Of a stretch of DNA of 64,000 nt, positions 34,250 to 49,200 are shown piece by piece. The translations under genes were made by a program, and so were the position numbers. This stretch comes from Anodontia alba. Lineage: Eukaryota > Mollusca > Bivalvia > Lucinida > Lucinidae. Position 1 is the first letter of the stretch. The number at the start of each line of letters is the position of its first letter. The stretch covers positions 40,687,668 to 40,751,667 of the forward strand of contig OZ024825.1 of NCBI GenBank assembly GCA_964016985.1, given 5' to 3'. The notes under the pieces were generated by a model that did no database searches, was not told the origin of the DNA, and saw only the letters and a program-made list of their open reading frames with translations.

Positions 34250-37200
34250 CTAAAATTCAGATTGGATTGTGCAAGTGTTTGCATTTATTACAAGTTTCAT
34301 GGCTCATCACAGACTATTTCTGCCACCTCTACGATTTGTGCCATACTCTGCCAACGTTAATATTAATACAGTAAATGTCCAAAAATTTCGTACTCCAAAG
34401 TTTCTGACAAACTGGAATATACAAATAGCGGAGACCCGATCAGACTGCTAAAGGAGCAGTCTGATCAGGGACTTCATTGTTTGCCATTTCCCTAAGTGTT
34501 TTAAAAACAACTGCATATAAAACAAACTTTAGACCAACTGAACATCATTAAATTTACCTTGCTCGATATAAACTGCTATTTTGCAGTATACCCCTCTGTG
34601 TTTGATATTAGAGTGTTCATCCGAACCTTTGAAAGAAATAAAGTGCGGCTTGTGTAAAACGAAATCCTAGTACCTTGAGTTCAGGGTAATACAAATATGT
34701 TTGAAAAGAGGAATTCCAAAGAACCTAGACAGTTTCCACTTTCATATTTATCAAAATAAGTTCAGCTATTCCAAAGTGCGGGAAATATATACTACACTAG
34801 AGCAAAGTATTGCAGTTTTACGACCACTACACAGAACTTTACACCAGCTGTAGTGAAGAAAAATTGATTCTGAAAATTGTTAGTGATCACTAAGACAGAA
34901 GGTATGCATAAAATAAAATAATTATTTGATCATTTAATCATACTACCTTTGCTCCGATGATGGCAGATAATGTGTACAAGAACGGATTCAACGCCGAATT
35001 AATGGGCAAAACAATCACTGCCGTCCAGGCATATACGTCGCTTGGTATCGCATATCCTCCTAGCGCAAGGACACCTATACAACAACAAAACAGGCAAAAT
35101 ACTGAGTTGATTCAAATCATCAAATTGAACTTTGATAGCTACTTGAGCCACGCCCTGAAAAAGGGGTTTAAGTTTTTGTATCTCTTTTATTCAAATGTTC
35201 ATAAATAGAAATTTGAATTGTATGAATGTATTTATCAGCTATGATAACGTATAGGGTATTAAGGTAGGGGTGGGGATAGATACACTTACAGGGGGAGGCA
35301 AATGATTTTCCAGGATCTATTCTAAAAGGAAAGAATTGCTTTTCTTTTAGTGTCGATCTCTTTTCTCAAGGGACTTGGTGTACAGGATTTTTTTAATCTG
35401 TCTTGTAAATAATGGCGTAACACATCTAGGTATATATAAGCGTCTTAAATCTGCTACATTCGTGCTCAAGTTTACAACATTGCTCCATAATAGTTTACGC
35501 AAACAGTGCTGTCACAAAAAGCAAATATTCGGTTTCGTGGTTTGTATGTTACTGTTTGATTGGTTGTAATCTACATTCATATTGGCCTTGCTACTTGTTT
35601 CTAATCACCCCACTGCTAAGTTGTATATCGAGGCAATAAATAAATCAATCACCTTTGTACTTTTTGTAACTATGTTGTTAACCAAGCTCATTTTGAACAT
35701 TTTAAACGTTCACATGTTACAACGTATCATTTTCGTGATAGTCCAATTGCCAGAGTAGCTATGAATAAGACATGAAGGCTATAAATTTGGTTGATTGGTT
35801 TCTTGTAAAAACAAATACGCTTTTCTTCAGAACGTGACACTGAATTATATATTTTGACAGTTATTGAAGTGACCCAATGTACCAACGACTCATCTGTTGG
35901 ACATCTCCATACTTCACTGTAGTGTAGTTTGTATTTCCTTGCCCTTTGGGATCACTTACCTTGTTTGGATTTAGAAGTAGGTTTTGCTACTGACCGTTCC
36001 AAGGCGGGGCCTTCCTCTTTATTCGCGCGTCATTGGTTTAATATGTGATGCGCAATGCACGAAAGAACCCTTATGCAACTGCGAACAATGCAGGCCCTGA
36101 TCAGCCTGCGCGTAAGCCTTTGTTATCTACTTACAGAGTCAATGTATACTGTAGTATATGGCGGCGAACAACGAATGTCCAGATCAGACTGCACGGATGC
36201 GCACGCTCATCTGGACCGTTGTTCCCATATGGCATGGGGCCTTTTTACCACGTTGCGATTCATGTGGCGTTTGTTCTGTCGCGTTTGCTCCCCATCTATT
36301 CCTTTTTGGTGCCTCGGCAAGGCTGTGCTTCGTGACTGTGGCATTTCCTGGGTATCTTCATTCATATTTTTACTTAAAGACCTGAAAATAAACGTCAAAA
36401 GGATTGCCTTTGAAAACAAAGAACACACTAAGGATCAGAAAATGGGAGTCGCGGTTTTATTGAGACTCTTATAAAACATGTCTCGAGTAACCTAGAGTTT
36501 GGAAATATATAAAGTATTGCGTGTTACTTTATTGCTCAAAAACAAGCACAACAGAACCGAGCCTGACATTTTCGTTTGTTTGATGTGTTTTTTTTTATTT
36601 ATTTCTGCTTCACAAGGACCTCTCCTACCAGAATGTATTCATTTTCAAGAACAGACTCAGTAAAACCGAGTGCTTTATTAATTTATTTTATATGTCGGTT
36701 TGCTTCCAAAGAATTGCAACTTGCAGAGTTTATTTTCACTACATGCGGAGTTTAGTGCTGTGTAGTGGTCGTAAAACATCACTCCGCATGCCTTATAATG
36801 TATATGTCCTGCTCATTTAGGATCAATCAGCTCATTTGGATTTTCTTAACAATGGAGTATCACTTAACCTTGGTCTAGGATGCGTGAACAGTATCGCATG
36901 TTACATTACTGTTCTTGAACAGACTCAATAAAATCGCGTCTACTCTATATTTTAATGTGTGCTTCCAAAATATCTTTTTACCAGTTTTATATCAAAATCA
37001 GGAGAATTCATACATATTAGATATTTTAGCTTATCTTGTTTACTATGGACGATAAGAAGAGAAAAAGGTTTATGAAAACATTTTGCTTGTAAAAAGTATT
37101 AAAATATTCACATCGGTTCTTGTACTGTAACTGTTCAAGTGTTATAAAATAAAATTTTCAAACCCAGTCACCATTAGCTTGATTATACTTTTATTTCTTT

Positions 37201-40200
37201 CTTATGGACAGCAAAATGAAAAACGGTACATTCATATTTGCCAAATGTGTTGTAGAATAAGAATTTGATGTGATTTCTTACCAAGGATCCCGATAGGAAA
37301 CCAACAGAAAAAGTCAGTTGACACAACCAACAAAAGATTCCTTGCTATTTTCAGATCGTTTGTACGCGCACTGCGCTTGCCAGCAAAAGCCTTCTTGGAT
37401 AAGCGCACCTCTTTAAAAATTAGGTATTGTCCAAAAGTAATCAGGATAAATGTTATGGAATTGAATCCAATAAACAAACCGACCGAATACTGCCATCCAG
37501 GTGGTTTATCACGAGTTAGTGGCAGGGCAAGACAAACTCCAGACTTGGAGTAGAATGAATCTTTGAAATATGACGTATAAAGAACCGGTAGAATGGCAAT
37601 GAAAAAGGCAACGAGCCATACGATACTTATTAGGCTATAAGCCATTTTCTGTCTAATGCGAACTTGGCCGAAGGGGAATTTGATAACAAAAATTCTGTCA
37701 AGTGTTATCACACACATCAACAATACGGAGCATTCGCTAGACATGGCAGACAGAACTCCAGCCATCTTACACCATGCACTCGACTTCCAGGTCTCACTAC
37801 TGTATATATATGTACCACGGAAAGATACATCTGCGCTACCGATAATGATTAGATAAACGCCCATCAAAAAATCAGACAAAGCAAGGTTTGACACAAATAT
37901 TCCATAACTAAGTTTGAGCCTTGCCTTGTCATAGAAAAGACGATATAGAAGCGTCAGAGAATTACCGAGTAGTGCAAACACACCTATTATCCATATCAAA
38001 GCTCTCAGGACCTCATTTCGCATCAAATCTTCACAAGACGAAAACTCATCTTTATGAGGGTAACAATTACTTTCGGGCAGAAAGTCGGGTTTTATGCAAC
38101 AGAATTTGTACGCTTCAGATATAATTGTATCCACGGACTCTATACCTGCAAACATATCCTCCGAAAATGACACAATGTCACTTCTAATTGAAAGGCTGCC
38201 TACCACTAAGTTTTCAAACACGTTGTCATCCATCAAATGAATGACGCTATTGTTAATACTAAGCATTTCTAAATGAAGTGAAGAAAAAGCGCCTTTTTCA
38301 ATATGTTCTATTTTCAAATTTGTCAACTGTAGATGAGCCAATGAGTGCAAACCGACAAAAGCGTGTGTTTCAATTACCATCAGTTCAGCATTACCATCTA
38401 AAAGCAAAACATTTAGTCTTCCTTGATTGTTGAAGAGCCCATATGCAAGAGTTTCAATTCTATTATACCTCATGTCCAACAATATCAAATTTTTCATGAC
38501 TGCCAAGAAATCAATGGTTATGTTGCTTATATCACAGGAAGAAATGTTTAGATGTCCTAAGTTTTGAACAGCTTGCTCGTTAGGTTCGAATGCTCTAAAC
38601 AAGTCTGGATTATTACTAATATCAAGCAAGCGTGTGTTAAAAGAAATGTTTAAGGAAGAATTATCATAAACGCGTCCTCTGGTACAATCAACAGCATAAC
38701 CAACGCAAGTACATTCATCCGGGCATCTGAAAGATACAATATGAGCCGCAACGTCAGAAAAAAGAGTCTTCGGACATGTGCGCAGTTTGATCAGAACCTT
38801 CGCTGGGCGCTTTTTTTTGACAGCCAAGGATGCAAAGTTTCTTCATGCGGACCACGAAGAATCTGATCAGACTGCGGAATGCGCATGAACGATTTGAATC
38901 TTCGTTGGGCGCATATATTAGATGGTATGTTTTCTCACGTTGCAGCTCTTGTTCTATAATATATAGGAAAAAACAAATATACGTTATAAGCATAAGTTTA
39001 CAAATATATAGAATCTAAAAAGGAATGACGCTTGAGGCAAAGAAGAGCTCACACTACATGACTGCATTTTGATAATTCAGAATAATTGTTGTTTATACTT
39101 AGTAAATTGGTTTTCAAATTTAAGAAACCTGATTAGAAATATTTATATTTTTCTTAGAAATATCAGTGCAAACATATTCCAATCTATTCAGCTGTTTACC
39201 CCTTTTCTGTCAGTAATACGTCGGTGTGATGCTTAAAAAGTTAAAAAGAGCAAATAATTAAGAAAACCAAGCACAGATAATATTTAAAATCAATCAAACT
39301 TACAAAATGCATTTTAACACCACGCTGACCTCGATGGCTCAGTCGGACGCGTGTTCAATCGGTGAGGTCAGGAGGTCGCGGGTTCATTCCCCGCCTGGTC
39401 CAGCAACGTTCTTTCATGGAGATTGATTATGAAAATATTTTCAATGGTCATTCTTTCTTTTTCAAGAGAGGCAGTTATCAGTGTCTGGCGAAAGAATGTG
39501 CACGTGCTAGTTAACCGCTTTGAGGACTAAGTATATCCAGGAAATATGTGGTTAGGTGAACTGATGGGCGCGGCATAAACTCAATAGTGTTGACTCGGTC
39601 ATTACATTCAAAACTAGCCATATATGAACACTTATTTGGTTTTTACATAGATCTTAATTAATATTAAGATATTCAACAAAGACTTTTCTCTTTAAAGGAG
39701 AAAACGGCGCTAGATGTTTATGCGAGACTAAAGAAATATGTGACGCTAACAGAACACTTGAAGTTTTAACCCATTACAAATGGCCAGAGATGGTATATTA
39801 CTAAAGACACAAATTTTCCCTTTTTTGGCTAGACTACCCTGTCTTGATCCGCCCCAGTAACGGTCCTGATACAATAGCGCACATCAAAGGTTTATTTTAT
39901 CTAAGTGGTTGTGAGGTGATTAGGTGTAAAAAAATAGTTGTGTTTCCGCTAACATGCTGAAAAAAATTGGTCGGTAGGTAGGAGAAAGTTTTTTATTTTT
40001 GTATTTTTCGCCAGAAACGAACAGGGTCGGGCCTGTAATTTTATGAAAATACAGATATTTGTTAAGGGTCGGTACTTAACCTTTTTAGATTGCATTTTAA
40101 CGATAAAAAATAGCAGAGTCGGGTGTTTGAATCAGTTCGGTCGAGTTAGCGGAAACATAGCTATTTTTACGCCTTATACGGATGTTCAGTCTCCCTAGGT

Positions 40201-43200
40201 GAGGCCCAATAAGAGATAACTGGATAATTGAGAAATGTTCAATATGTTACTTTAAAACCAAATAAATTCATTTGACTGCAAACTTTGCATTTAATTTGTT
40301 GATCTGTATTTTATCTCTTTATTAATTTATGATTTTTTCCAAAATAATAAAAAGTGATGGTTTTGTTTGAATAGTGCAAAAAATAAAAATAAAAAGATGG
40401 AAATAAAATTTAACGTCAGGAATGTGAACAACACTAGACACGCGAATGATTCTGCTAATGAGTAATACTTTAGGTAGATAACGCGTTTCTTCCAAGTTAC
40501 ACGACGGACGTTCCATTGAAGATATCTGGACTTAAGGTGATTTGTAGGATGGATACGCTTGGTCATTTGTCGGTCATGTCGTACAATGGCGACAATTTTT
40601 GTGACTTGTTTGATGCATAGACTGAGTTGGGAGCCTTTATGCGAACCGAATTTTTATATATTTCTGTATTAAGAGTAGCATCGGGACCCAGGGTGAAGTT
40701 GGCTAGCTGTAAAAGTGCTTTAAACCACCCACGCCCCCTCGGTGGTTTACTCTATTGACCGTTCTAAGGCGGTGGTCCCGGTGTTAGTCTTACTCTTTGT
40801 TGTTTTGTGGTTTATTCTGCGAGGCGATTTATTTAATGTCTTACCTTGTGCCATTTTGTTCTTGTGTTTTTCAGTCCTTTTAGCATTGCGAGTACCTCGC
40901 TTGGGGAAGAGATAGCTAATCTTAATGCTTTTCGTAAGTTTGTTCGATTTGTGCTTGTTTGGATTTGTCGGTTTCCTTTTCCTCTTGGTGTTTGGGAAGG
41001 GCTGCGGTTTGTGATTGTGGTATTCCCTGGACTTTTTGCTTACCTTTTTTTTCTTTTGCTTAACTCCATATATAAACCCTTCTAAAAAGGTCTACTCTAA
41101 AAGGAATGCATTTGCTCTACAAGTGAGCAAATTCTTTCCTTGCAAAATAAACCCTTTTTCATAACGGAAGTAAAAACTATTTTAACCCTAACTTAAGGAG
41201 AATGAATACTCTTTCAAGGGAGATAACTCCATCAGACTTCTTTTGCTTCCTTTCTGAAAAGGCATCTACTTTAAGAGGGACAAATTTGCTCACAACGTGA
41301 GCAAGATTTCTCCTTTTAGAGAAGGTCCTTTTTTTAAAGAGTGAGTGTTCAGGAAAAAAAAAACAGAAAAGTGTTTCCCTTGTTACTAATGGCCGAAAAT
41401 TTACCAGAAATATCAATTCCCTTCAAAAAAAAAAACTCTAAGCGGAGATTAAATACTTACTTAAAATTACATAATCTTTCGTCGTCTCCTAATGGACAGT
41501 CACGAAAGCCATTGCACAGATACAGCCGAGAAAGACAAATACTGGATTTTAGACATCTGTATTGGGATGTGCAACGCCTTTCGTCTGAAATAAAGGAAAG
41601 GCATGTCAGACACTTCACTGGTGAGATACACAGATATTGTGATCTGCGAGAAATGCTACAATAAGAAACACGGCAGTTCTAAGGCTCCGGATAGAACAAC
41701 ACCTTACTGAAATGAGAATGAACAATCGAAGAGCAACTGCTGCAACCGAAATACCGCCTTTAAATGGAAAACAGCAAAACCGCTTTGGAGCTCAAAACCT
41801 AATACAGTTCCAGCATTACATAACTGTTCGGTCCGTGTTGGAGTTTCCAAACTCATCTATTGATCAATACAGAAAAAAAGTAAATAGATATACTTCTCAA
41901 CACTAAGATAAACCAAATTAAAGAGCTTGAGTACAAAGTGAACATTAATGGTAACTTTGATATGGAAAAGCACAGATAGAATGTTGTTAATCGTAATCAC
42001 TGAGGGGTAAGGACGGGTTCCAGCCATTTATAACGTGTAAAGGCATCATTGGATTTCTGGCGCGACGCACCATTTACCATTAAGGATGCAATCTGTCGCA
42101 TTATATCTGCAATATACCTATCCTTTTCAATTCTATGCTTACAAAATTACAAACTTAGATTTTGCACGATGGTGACTGGGTCTTCAGACTCACTGATGAG
42201 GAAGACGACCAGTATATGGACCGAACATATGTTTGTACTTTGGATATGCATCAGAAACATATGCCAGATTTCAGGCGAGTAAAAATGTTTTAGGCTTCCG
42301 CCCCACCTCAGTAGTTTTTTTTTGCTACTAACAGTTTCAAGGCAGTTCGTCTATTATAGTTCTTCTAAGGCCGTGGATAGATGGTTTGAAAACCCTTCTA
42401 TGAGAAGGATTGTCCAAACTTGAATTTTAGTACAAATTTTAGTCTACAAATTCAGAGAGATTGTTGGCAAAAGTACTTTTCGGAACAATTTAAATAGATT
42501 GTCAGTTGCTACAAAGAAACAGGTTACAACATGGATATTATGCGGCAAACTGCATGCATGGTTGTTAACCTAATGATGATTGATAACTTTGATTCCCTCT
42601 TTAATTACCCGATGGTGTGTCGGTCTACAGACTAAATGACGCATCCGCACCCCCCCCCCCCCCCCACATACACACATTCAGTCTATTTCAAACGGTCGGC
42701 GTCTGAATATCAATGTTCGTGTTCGGGTCTATCGTGGTCCTGTTAGAGGTTTTCTTGTGTTCTGACTTTAGATCGTCAATGAGCCCTTTGCTTTCTTCCA
42801 TCATCTTGTTTGTGATTACATGTGTTTCAATTTGATGTTTCGTAGATGAGGAAGAGGACCCCTGTGCGGACCGAACATATGCTTGTAATTTGGAGCTGCA
42901 TTAGAATCAAAGTCGTCACATTAGTCATAGATTTTAGTAGAGATTATGCCATAAGATATTGATAAATTTAAATCCCGAAACGGTGCTTCGGTGTCAGACG
43001 TATTAGATTTATTTAACTGTAATTCTTTTAGATAAGTGTATCAATTTTGTGTTAAAAATATTTATAATCAATATTTAGTAAATTATTCAAATATCGGGAC
43101 ATTGAATTGCATGCTTCAATAATATTGACCTGACTTTTGTGAGAAAGAGACAAGATAAAGTCTCTTTCGTAACAAACTAACAACTCATATTTTATCTTAG

Positions 43201-46200
43201 AGGTGCATCAGAATTAAGTACAATATTTTGCGTAGAACTAGTGAAAGCCCCGCAGTAGTTTTTTTTTTTATTGACCGTTCTAGCGCGGTTCTTCTGTTAC
43301 AGTTCTGCTTTGCTTGTATATCGGTCACTACAAATGTACTGTTAAGGATTGCTTTGTTCCTCATCTTTTCCTCTTTTCGTGCCTAGCGAGGCTGTGCTTC
43401 GTGACTGAGACCTTTCCTAGGTAACCACATGTAATTATTTCGCATATGCGCAGGAGAATATGGCTGTCTGCTTACAAAATCGTTGGATACTTAGAATGTA
43501 CAAATATGGTAGACAAAAGCCTTCGTGATATGTTTTTTTTTATCACTTTTTGTTATGTTAGTTTTGTTTGTTTGTTTTGTTTTCACATATTTTGTTTCGT
43601 TTTCAAATATATTTAAGCCGCCACATAGCACTTAACAACAGAACTAGTAAAGACAAAAATGATAATGATAAAAAGACTTGTGTCCATAGTACAAAAGATG
43701 TCTCCACGCCCTTTGGACTCTCACCACAGGTCATGATCCAGAGGCATGTCTAGCACAAGGTTAAAGGTTTAGGTCTAGGTAAGTAGCATACGAAATTTCA
43801 ACTTCCTAGCATCAAAGGTAATCAAGTTATGACCTTCAAGAGAAACGAGGACAAAAATGTCAATGTAAATTTATATGTAAACTCAACCATTAGTTAGACT
43901 GGTTACGAACGTGACATACGTTCGTACGAACGTATGCATGAAACGATATATGCTCTAATACTGCCTTCGGCAGGCAAAGGCATTAAAACATTAGAAAAGT
44001 CAGTTCATGAACAGTAATGCATTTGCAACAATGCTGACGCTTCATAGCCCGACAAATCCAAAGAAGCACAAATCGAACACACGTACGAAAAGCACTAAGA
44101 TCACCTCTCTCTTCCCCAAGCGAGGTAATCGCAATGCTAAAAGGACTGAAAAACACAAGAACAAAATGACACAAGGTAAGACATAAAGCACATCGCCTAG
44201 TAGAATAAATCACAAAGCAACAAAGAGTAAGACTAACACCGGGATCACCACCTTAGAACGGTCAGTAGAGTAAACCATCGGAAGATTTATCCACCGACGC
44301 ACGAACAAAGACAACTAAAGCAGAGAAACTGCCCAAGAATGGTCAGAAGAAAAACTACTATCTTGTCCAGATATCTAGGGCAAATGTAATACTTTAAGAA
44401 ACGAACTGTTTTGTCGTTTTGCTTATCGTTGTATTATATTCACTTGGTAGATTATGCATTGACAGTTTTTGTTTATATACTGTACCACAATATTTCTCAT
44501 CTTCTCCAAATTCACAATGAGGTATACCATCACATACCAATCGCTCCGCCAAACAAAAACTTTTGTGACATTTAAAGTAGCCAGCAGGACACCCCCATGA
44601 TGCTAAAATATAATATAATATAGTTTATTGATCAGATACACCCAAGTAGGGTTTTAACGCAAAGGACAATTAACATATGACATATATAGCTTATAGAAAC
44701 CACTATGGTCTTCAGTATTTTAAGCAATATTACGTTCATGTAAATATTGAGCAAAAGATTAAGCTTCTTTCTAAACTTAAAGAGAATAAAATAGTTTTAT
44801 TATTATCATTATCTAGACATTTACTCTGACTTTCAAGTTCACTGTAAAATGTTTTCGCTTGATCTGATATTTACTTCATTCACAAAAATATTGCACTTCA
44901 TCTTCTAAAACAAGAACATGTGAGTAAGAAAGCAGAATAGTATGCCTCGAATTTGCAATTTATGGGCAGTTATTCCCAATACAGATATATTTCATCCATT
45001 TTTTCTGCCACAACCAGCTCAGCAATAGGTGCTTATGCCCCTCCGGCACGGTACAGCCCATTTAATTCTATGCACGGTGTGAACACACCAAACAAATTAA
45101 TCATTCGGACTATATGACTGATCTAATTATTCGGGTCAGTCATCTAAGATAAATTGGCCCATGCACAAGCAGGTTTGGAGATTCTGATGTTTATGCAGAC
45201 AGCGAAGGCCCAGATCAGCCTTTATATACGCGCTATCTAAGCCGGAGCCTCACTGACCGCATATAGAATGTCACTGGATCTCGAAAGCCCTGATATGACA
45301 GTACTGGTACAGTCGATGATCGGAATCTACAATTTCGCACAGGTCATTTCGATTGAAGAGACACGTGTATCTTACTTTCGTGTTATTATCACTGAATTAG
45401 CATTCAACGCTTGAAGACGCTTGGATCCTTGGCTACAGAGTGTCATACAAAGAATCTGGTCAGAATGCGCTTATGCTCAGACTCATCTGAGTCTTCGCTG
45501 GGCGCACATGAAATTTTGAAGCAAATGCTGTGGTCCGGCTTTGTTTCTATAACGGGCGAAACAAGTAACTATAAAGACTAGGGCACAGTTGTTTAAAACT
45601 AACGACGTCGTTAGTTAACGTATCGTTAACAAATTGGCATATACACTAATACTTTTGCTGAAAAAATGTGAGTAGCTTAGCTACTCACATTTTTCAGCAC
45701 AAATACCTGTGCATTAGATATTGTACTTACTAGAACAGTTAACATTTTGACCACTAACGAGCTCGTTAAGCTAACGATGCTTTGAACAACTGGACCCAGG
45801 TATCTGAAAACAGCACATCTTGTATAAACAGCCGCAGATGATAACAGCACAAGCATCATTGCTAATTGATAAATGTCTTTAACTCTGACATAGTGAAGAA
45901 CACAGTTTTATTTCTTTTTGGATCATTGAGCCCATTATAGTTACTTTAAAAACCGAAACTGCTTAAAGACACAGTTTGGTTCGCATAACACCCTAATGAC
46001 TCTTAGTAGATTAAGAAGAAATTCTTGGTGACTAAGGCCACCCTTACAGGTAGGGGCCTTATAAGGGGTAATTAGATTAGGTATCAGCAAAGTTTATAAT
46101 GAATACAGAGAAACAGATACGGTCTGTAATTTTGTATTTCTCTTTATTCAGTAAAATATATCTAGTTATTATTTATTAGAATTGCATCGCCAAGGCAGTT

Positions 46201-49200
46201 CTAATGAATACTCACAATATGTTTTATGAAACTCAGATCTTAATGAATTTATGTTAATTTATCATAAAATATCCTCTTTATCTACTTCTTTGAATGAAAT
46301 ACAGAAACTTGGTAAGATAGATAGTATTTGGTATAGTTATTTATTTATTTATTTATTTTTATTAAAAAAAAACTTTATGTTATAAAATAAATTGCACATT
46401 CTAAATTGTCTAAGAACTATCTGACATAATCCATAATGTGTTGTTTTATTGAAAAAAAAGAGGTAAGAGAAAAATCCAGGGAGTGCCACAATCACAAACC
46501 GCAGCCCTTCCCAGACACCAAGAGGAAAAGGAAACCGACAAATCCAAACAAGCACAAATCGAACAAACGTACGAAAAGCACTAAGATTAGCTCTCTCTTC
46601 CCCAAGCGAGGTAATTGCAATGCTGAAAGGGCTGAAAAACACAAGAACAAAATAACACAAGGTAAGACATAAAACAAATCGCCTCGTAGAATAAACCACA
46701 AAGCCACAAAGAGTAAGACCAACACCAGGACCACCGCCTTAGACAGGACCACCGCCTTAGAACGGTCAGTAGAGTAAACCACCGGGGTGTGGGGTGTGTG
46801 TGTGTGGGGTGGGGGTGGGGGGTGGGGGGGGTTAAAACTCTTTTACAGCTAGCCAACTTCACCCTGGGTCCCGATGCTACTCTTAATACAGAAATACATA
46901 AAAATTCGGTTCGCATAAAGGCTCCCAACTCAGTCAATGCATCAAAGCAAAAACATAAAAAAAATCAATTAATCACTATAATAAACAAAGACGAGTATTC
47001 ATTGCTAATTCTACTGTATGCCAGCGTAAATGAAAACCAGTAGTTGAGCCACGACGGGCCAAGCCAAAGACATATCGTCAAGCCGTAATCCACTGATTAA
47101 AGTTTTACGAAGAGGCCGTCATTGAGTCTGAGGCCCGAAATTAAAATATGTAGTTTTGAGGCAGCCATGGAATAATTGTGAAGCGTGCTTCTTTACTGTA
47201 GAAAATAAATGAATATTTTATTTTCAATTTTTTATTACTATTTCAGTTTATTTGTATTTTTTTACAGTGCAAGAAAAACAACATTTTTGTATTTAAAAAA
47301 AAAGTATAAAAAAATGAATATATAAATAAAGAGATACAAAACAAATCAACACATTAAATGCAAAATTTGCAAATGAATTTATTTGGTTCTAAGGTAACAT
47401 ATTGAATACTTCTCAATTATACGAATTACCCCTTATAGGGCCCCATTTAGGGACACATAATATCACCTCATAATCCGGTAGAGAAGATAAGTCTGTGATG
47501 TGCGCTCTGTTATCAGGAATATATATTGGGGCTGATTATGAGAGTTGGGTGGGCGCGGGGGTCTAGCCAAAAAGGAAAAAAAAAGTGTCTTCATCACGAA
47601 AACATGCCTGTACAATTTTAACCCCCTTAAACCCCTCTTTTATATAGTAAAACTGGGGTTTACAGGGGTAGACATTATTTTTCTTATTTCTGCTCATAAA
47701 CATAGATTGTGGATACTCGTTATAACCGCCTTGCTGAGGCGGTTCTAACAAGTACCCACAATCCATGTTTTGAGCAGAAATATGAAAAATATAAGAATTT
47801 TTTATCTGAAAATTTCAATTTTTTGGTAGTAAAATTTTTAGTATATTTGAATAGGCATGCTTTCGTAATGTAAGCCGGTGCTAGGTGTCATACGCAGCCT
47901 TGCGAACTACAGTTCTGAATATGAAGAGACTGATAAAACCGAGTCTCTGATTTTCGTTGTTTTATGTGTTCTTTGTTTTTCAAAGGCAGCCTTTAAGATT
48001 TTTTACTCATCTATAAATTCTCTTGCCTTTTTTTTATCGCTGACTTACATGAACGTCATCACAAATCCATCGAAATACTACACTAGATGATGAAATTTAT
48101 GCTTATTTTCAGTCATTTTACTCACCCATAAATAAAAACCCATCAAATACCCTTAAAAATGGTGTTTAAACCGGGCCGTATTCTATATGAAAGTAATGAT
48201 AGAGGGACAGAGAATTATTCCATGCATTTTTGCAAAGTTAATTGAACAAAGTTTCAAAATGCTGATACAGTGCGATTTCTTTTAAACTATACATTACGAA
48301 AACACGCCTATTCAAACATATTGAAAATTTTATAAACCAAAAAAAAAGGAAAAATTTCAGGTAAAAATTCTGATATTTTTCATATTTCTGCTCAAAACAT
48401 AGCTTGTTTGTACTCAGTAGAACCGCCTCGATGAGGCGGTTCTAACGAGTACTACAATCTATGTTTTTGAGAGAAATAAGAAAAATAATGTATACCCCTG
48501 TAAACCCCAGATTTACTATATAAAAGTGGGGTTGAAGGGGGTCAAAATTATATAGGCATGTTTTCCTGATGGTATCATGGGAATGAAACACCGGACAAAA
48601 GTAGTAACGCTGCTAAATGTACAAACAGATTGATTGTCACATACCACAGTTTTGGAGATGCTGCAGAGAGCGACATCCGAGTACCTGGTTGAACTGATCC
48701 AAGTCATAGAGACATCTTCTCCACTGAGGTGTCGTTAAACCTTGTCCACATGCAATGCCTACATTTCCAGTTGCAAATTCTTTAAAATAAGAAATGCTCG
48801 ATATATAGTACATGTGTAGCGGACAAACCGGTACATTTTTATAAAACAAAAATAATAACTTGGTATGACCCACTTATAGTTCAAGACGACACCCAAATAT
48901 GTATTGCAACCTTTGGTAAATGAAACCTACCCGGAAGATGTACCTAATAGGGGAAGCCCTTTTGACCTGACGTTGTCGCTATGCTTTACATTACGAAAAC
49001 ATGCCTATTCAAATATACTGAAATTTTACCACCAAAATCACTCGGGGCCTTTGCCTACCATACATACATTCTAAGGTATCAAATGATTCTGTTAGTGGGC
49101 AATGAAGGCCGCGCAGTCTGAACTGGGCCTTTGCTATCCTCACATGGCCCGAAGGCACTTTTTCGCTTAGTGGGTCTCATATTATTTTTCTCCAACCATA

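Noticed and set aside
36045..36474. Three overlapping plus-strand ORFs of 75-139 codons
   Set aside because: They cross M3 hairpins and the GCTGTGCTTCGTGACTGTGGC repeat; the frames disagree and no domain is visible.
38727..38827. In-frame ATG upstream of the large receptor exon
   Set aside because: The stretch is M3-type repeat followed by a pyrimidine tract and acceptor; the exon H phase fits the AG at 38727-38728.
41341..41664. Plus-strand ORF of 107 codons
   Set aside because: It is the antisense shadow of receptor exon H and its M4 flank.
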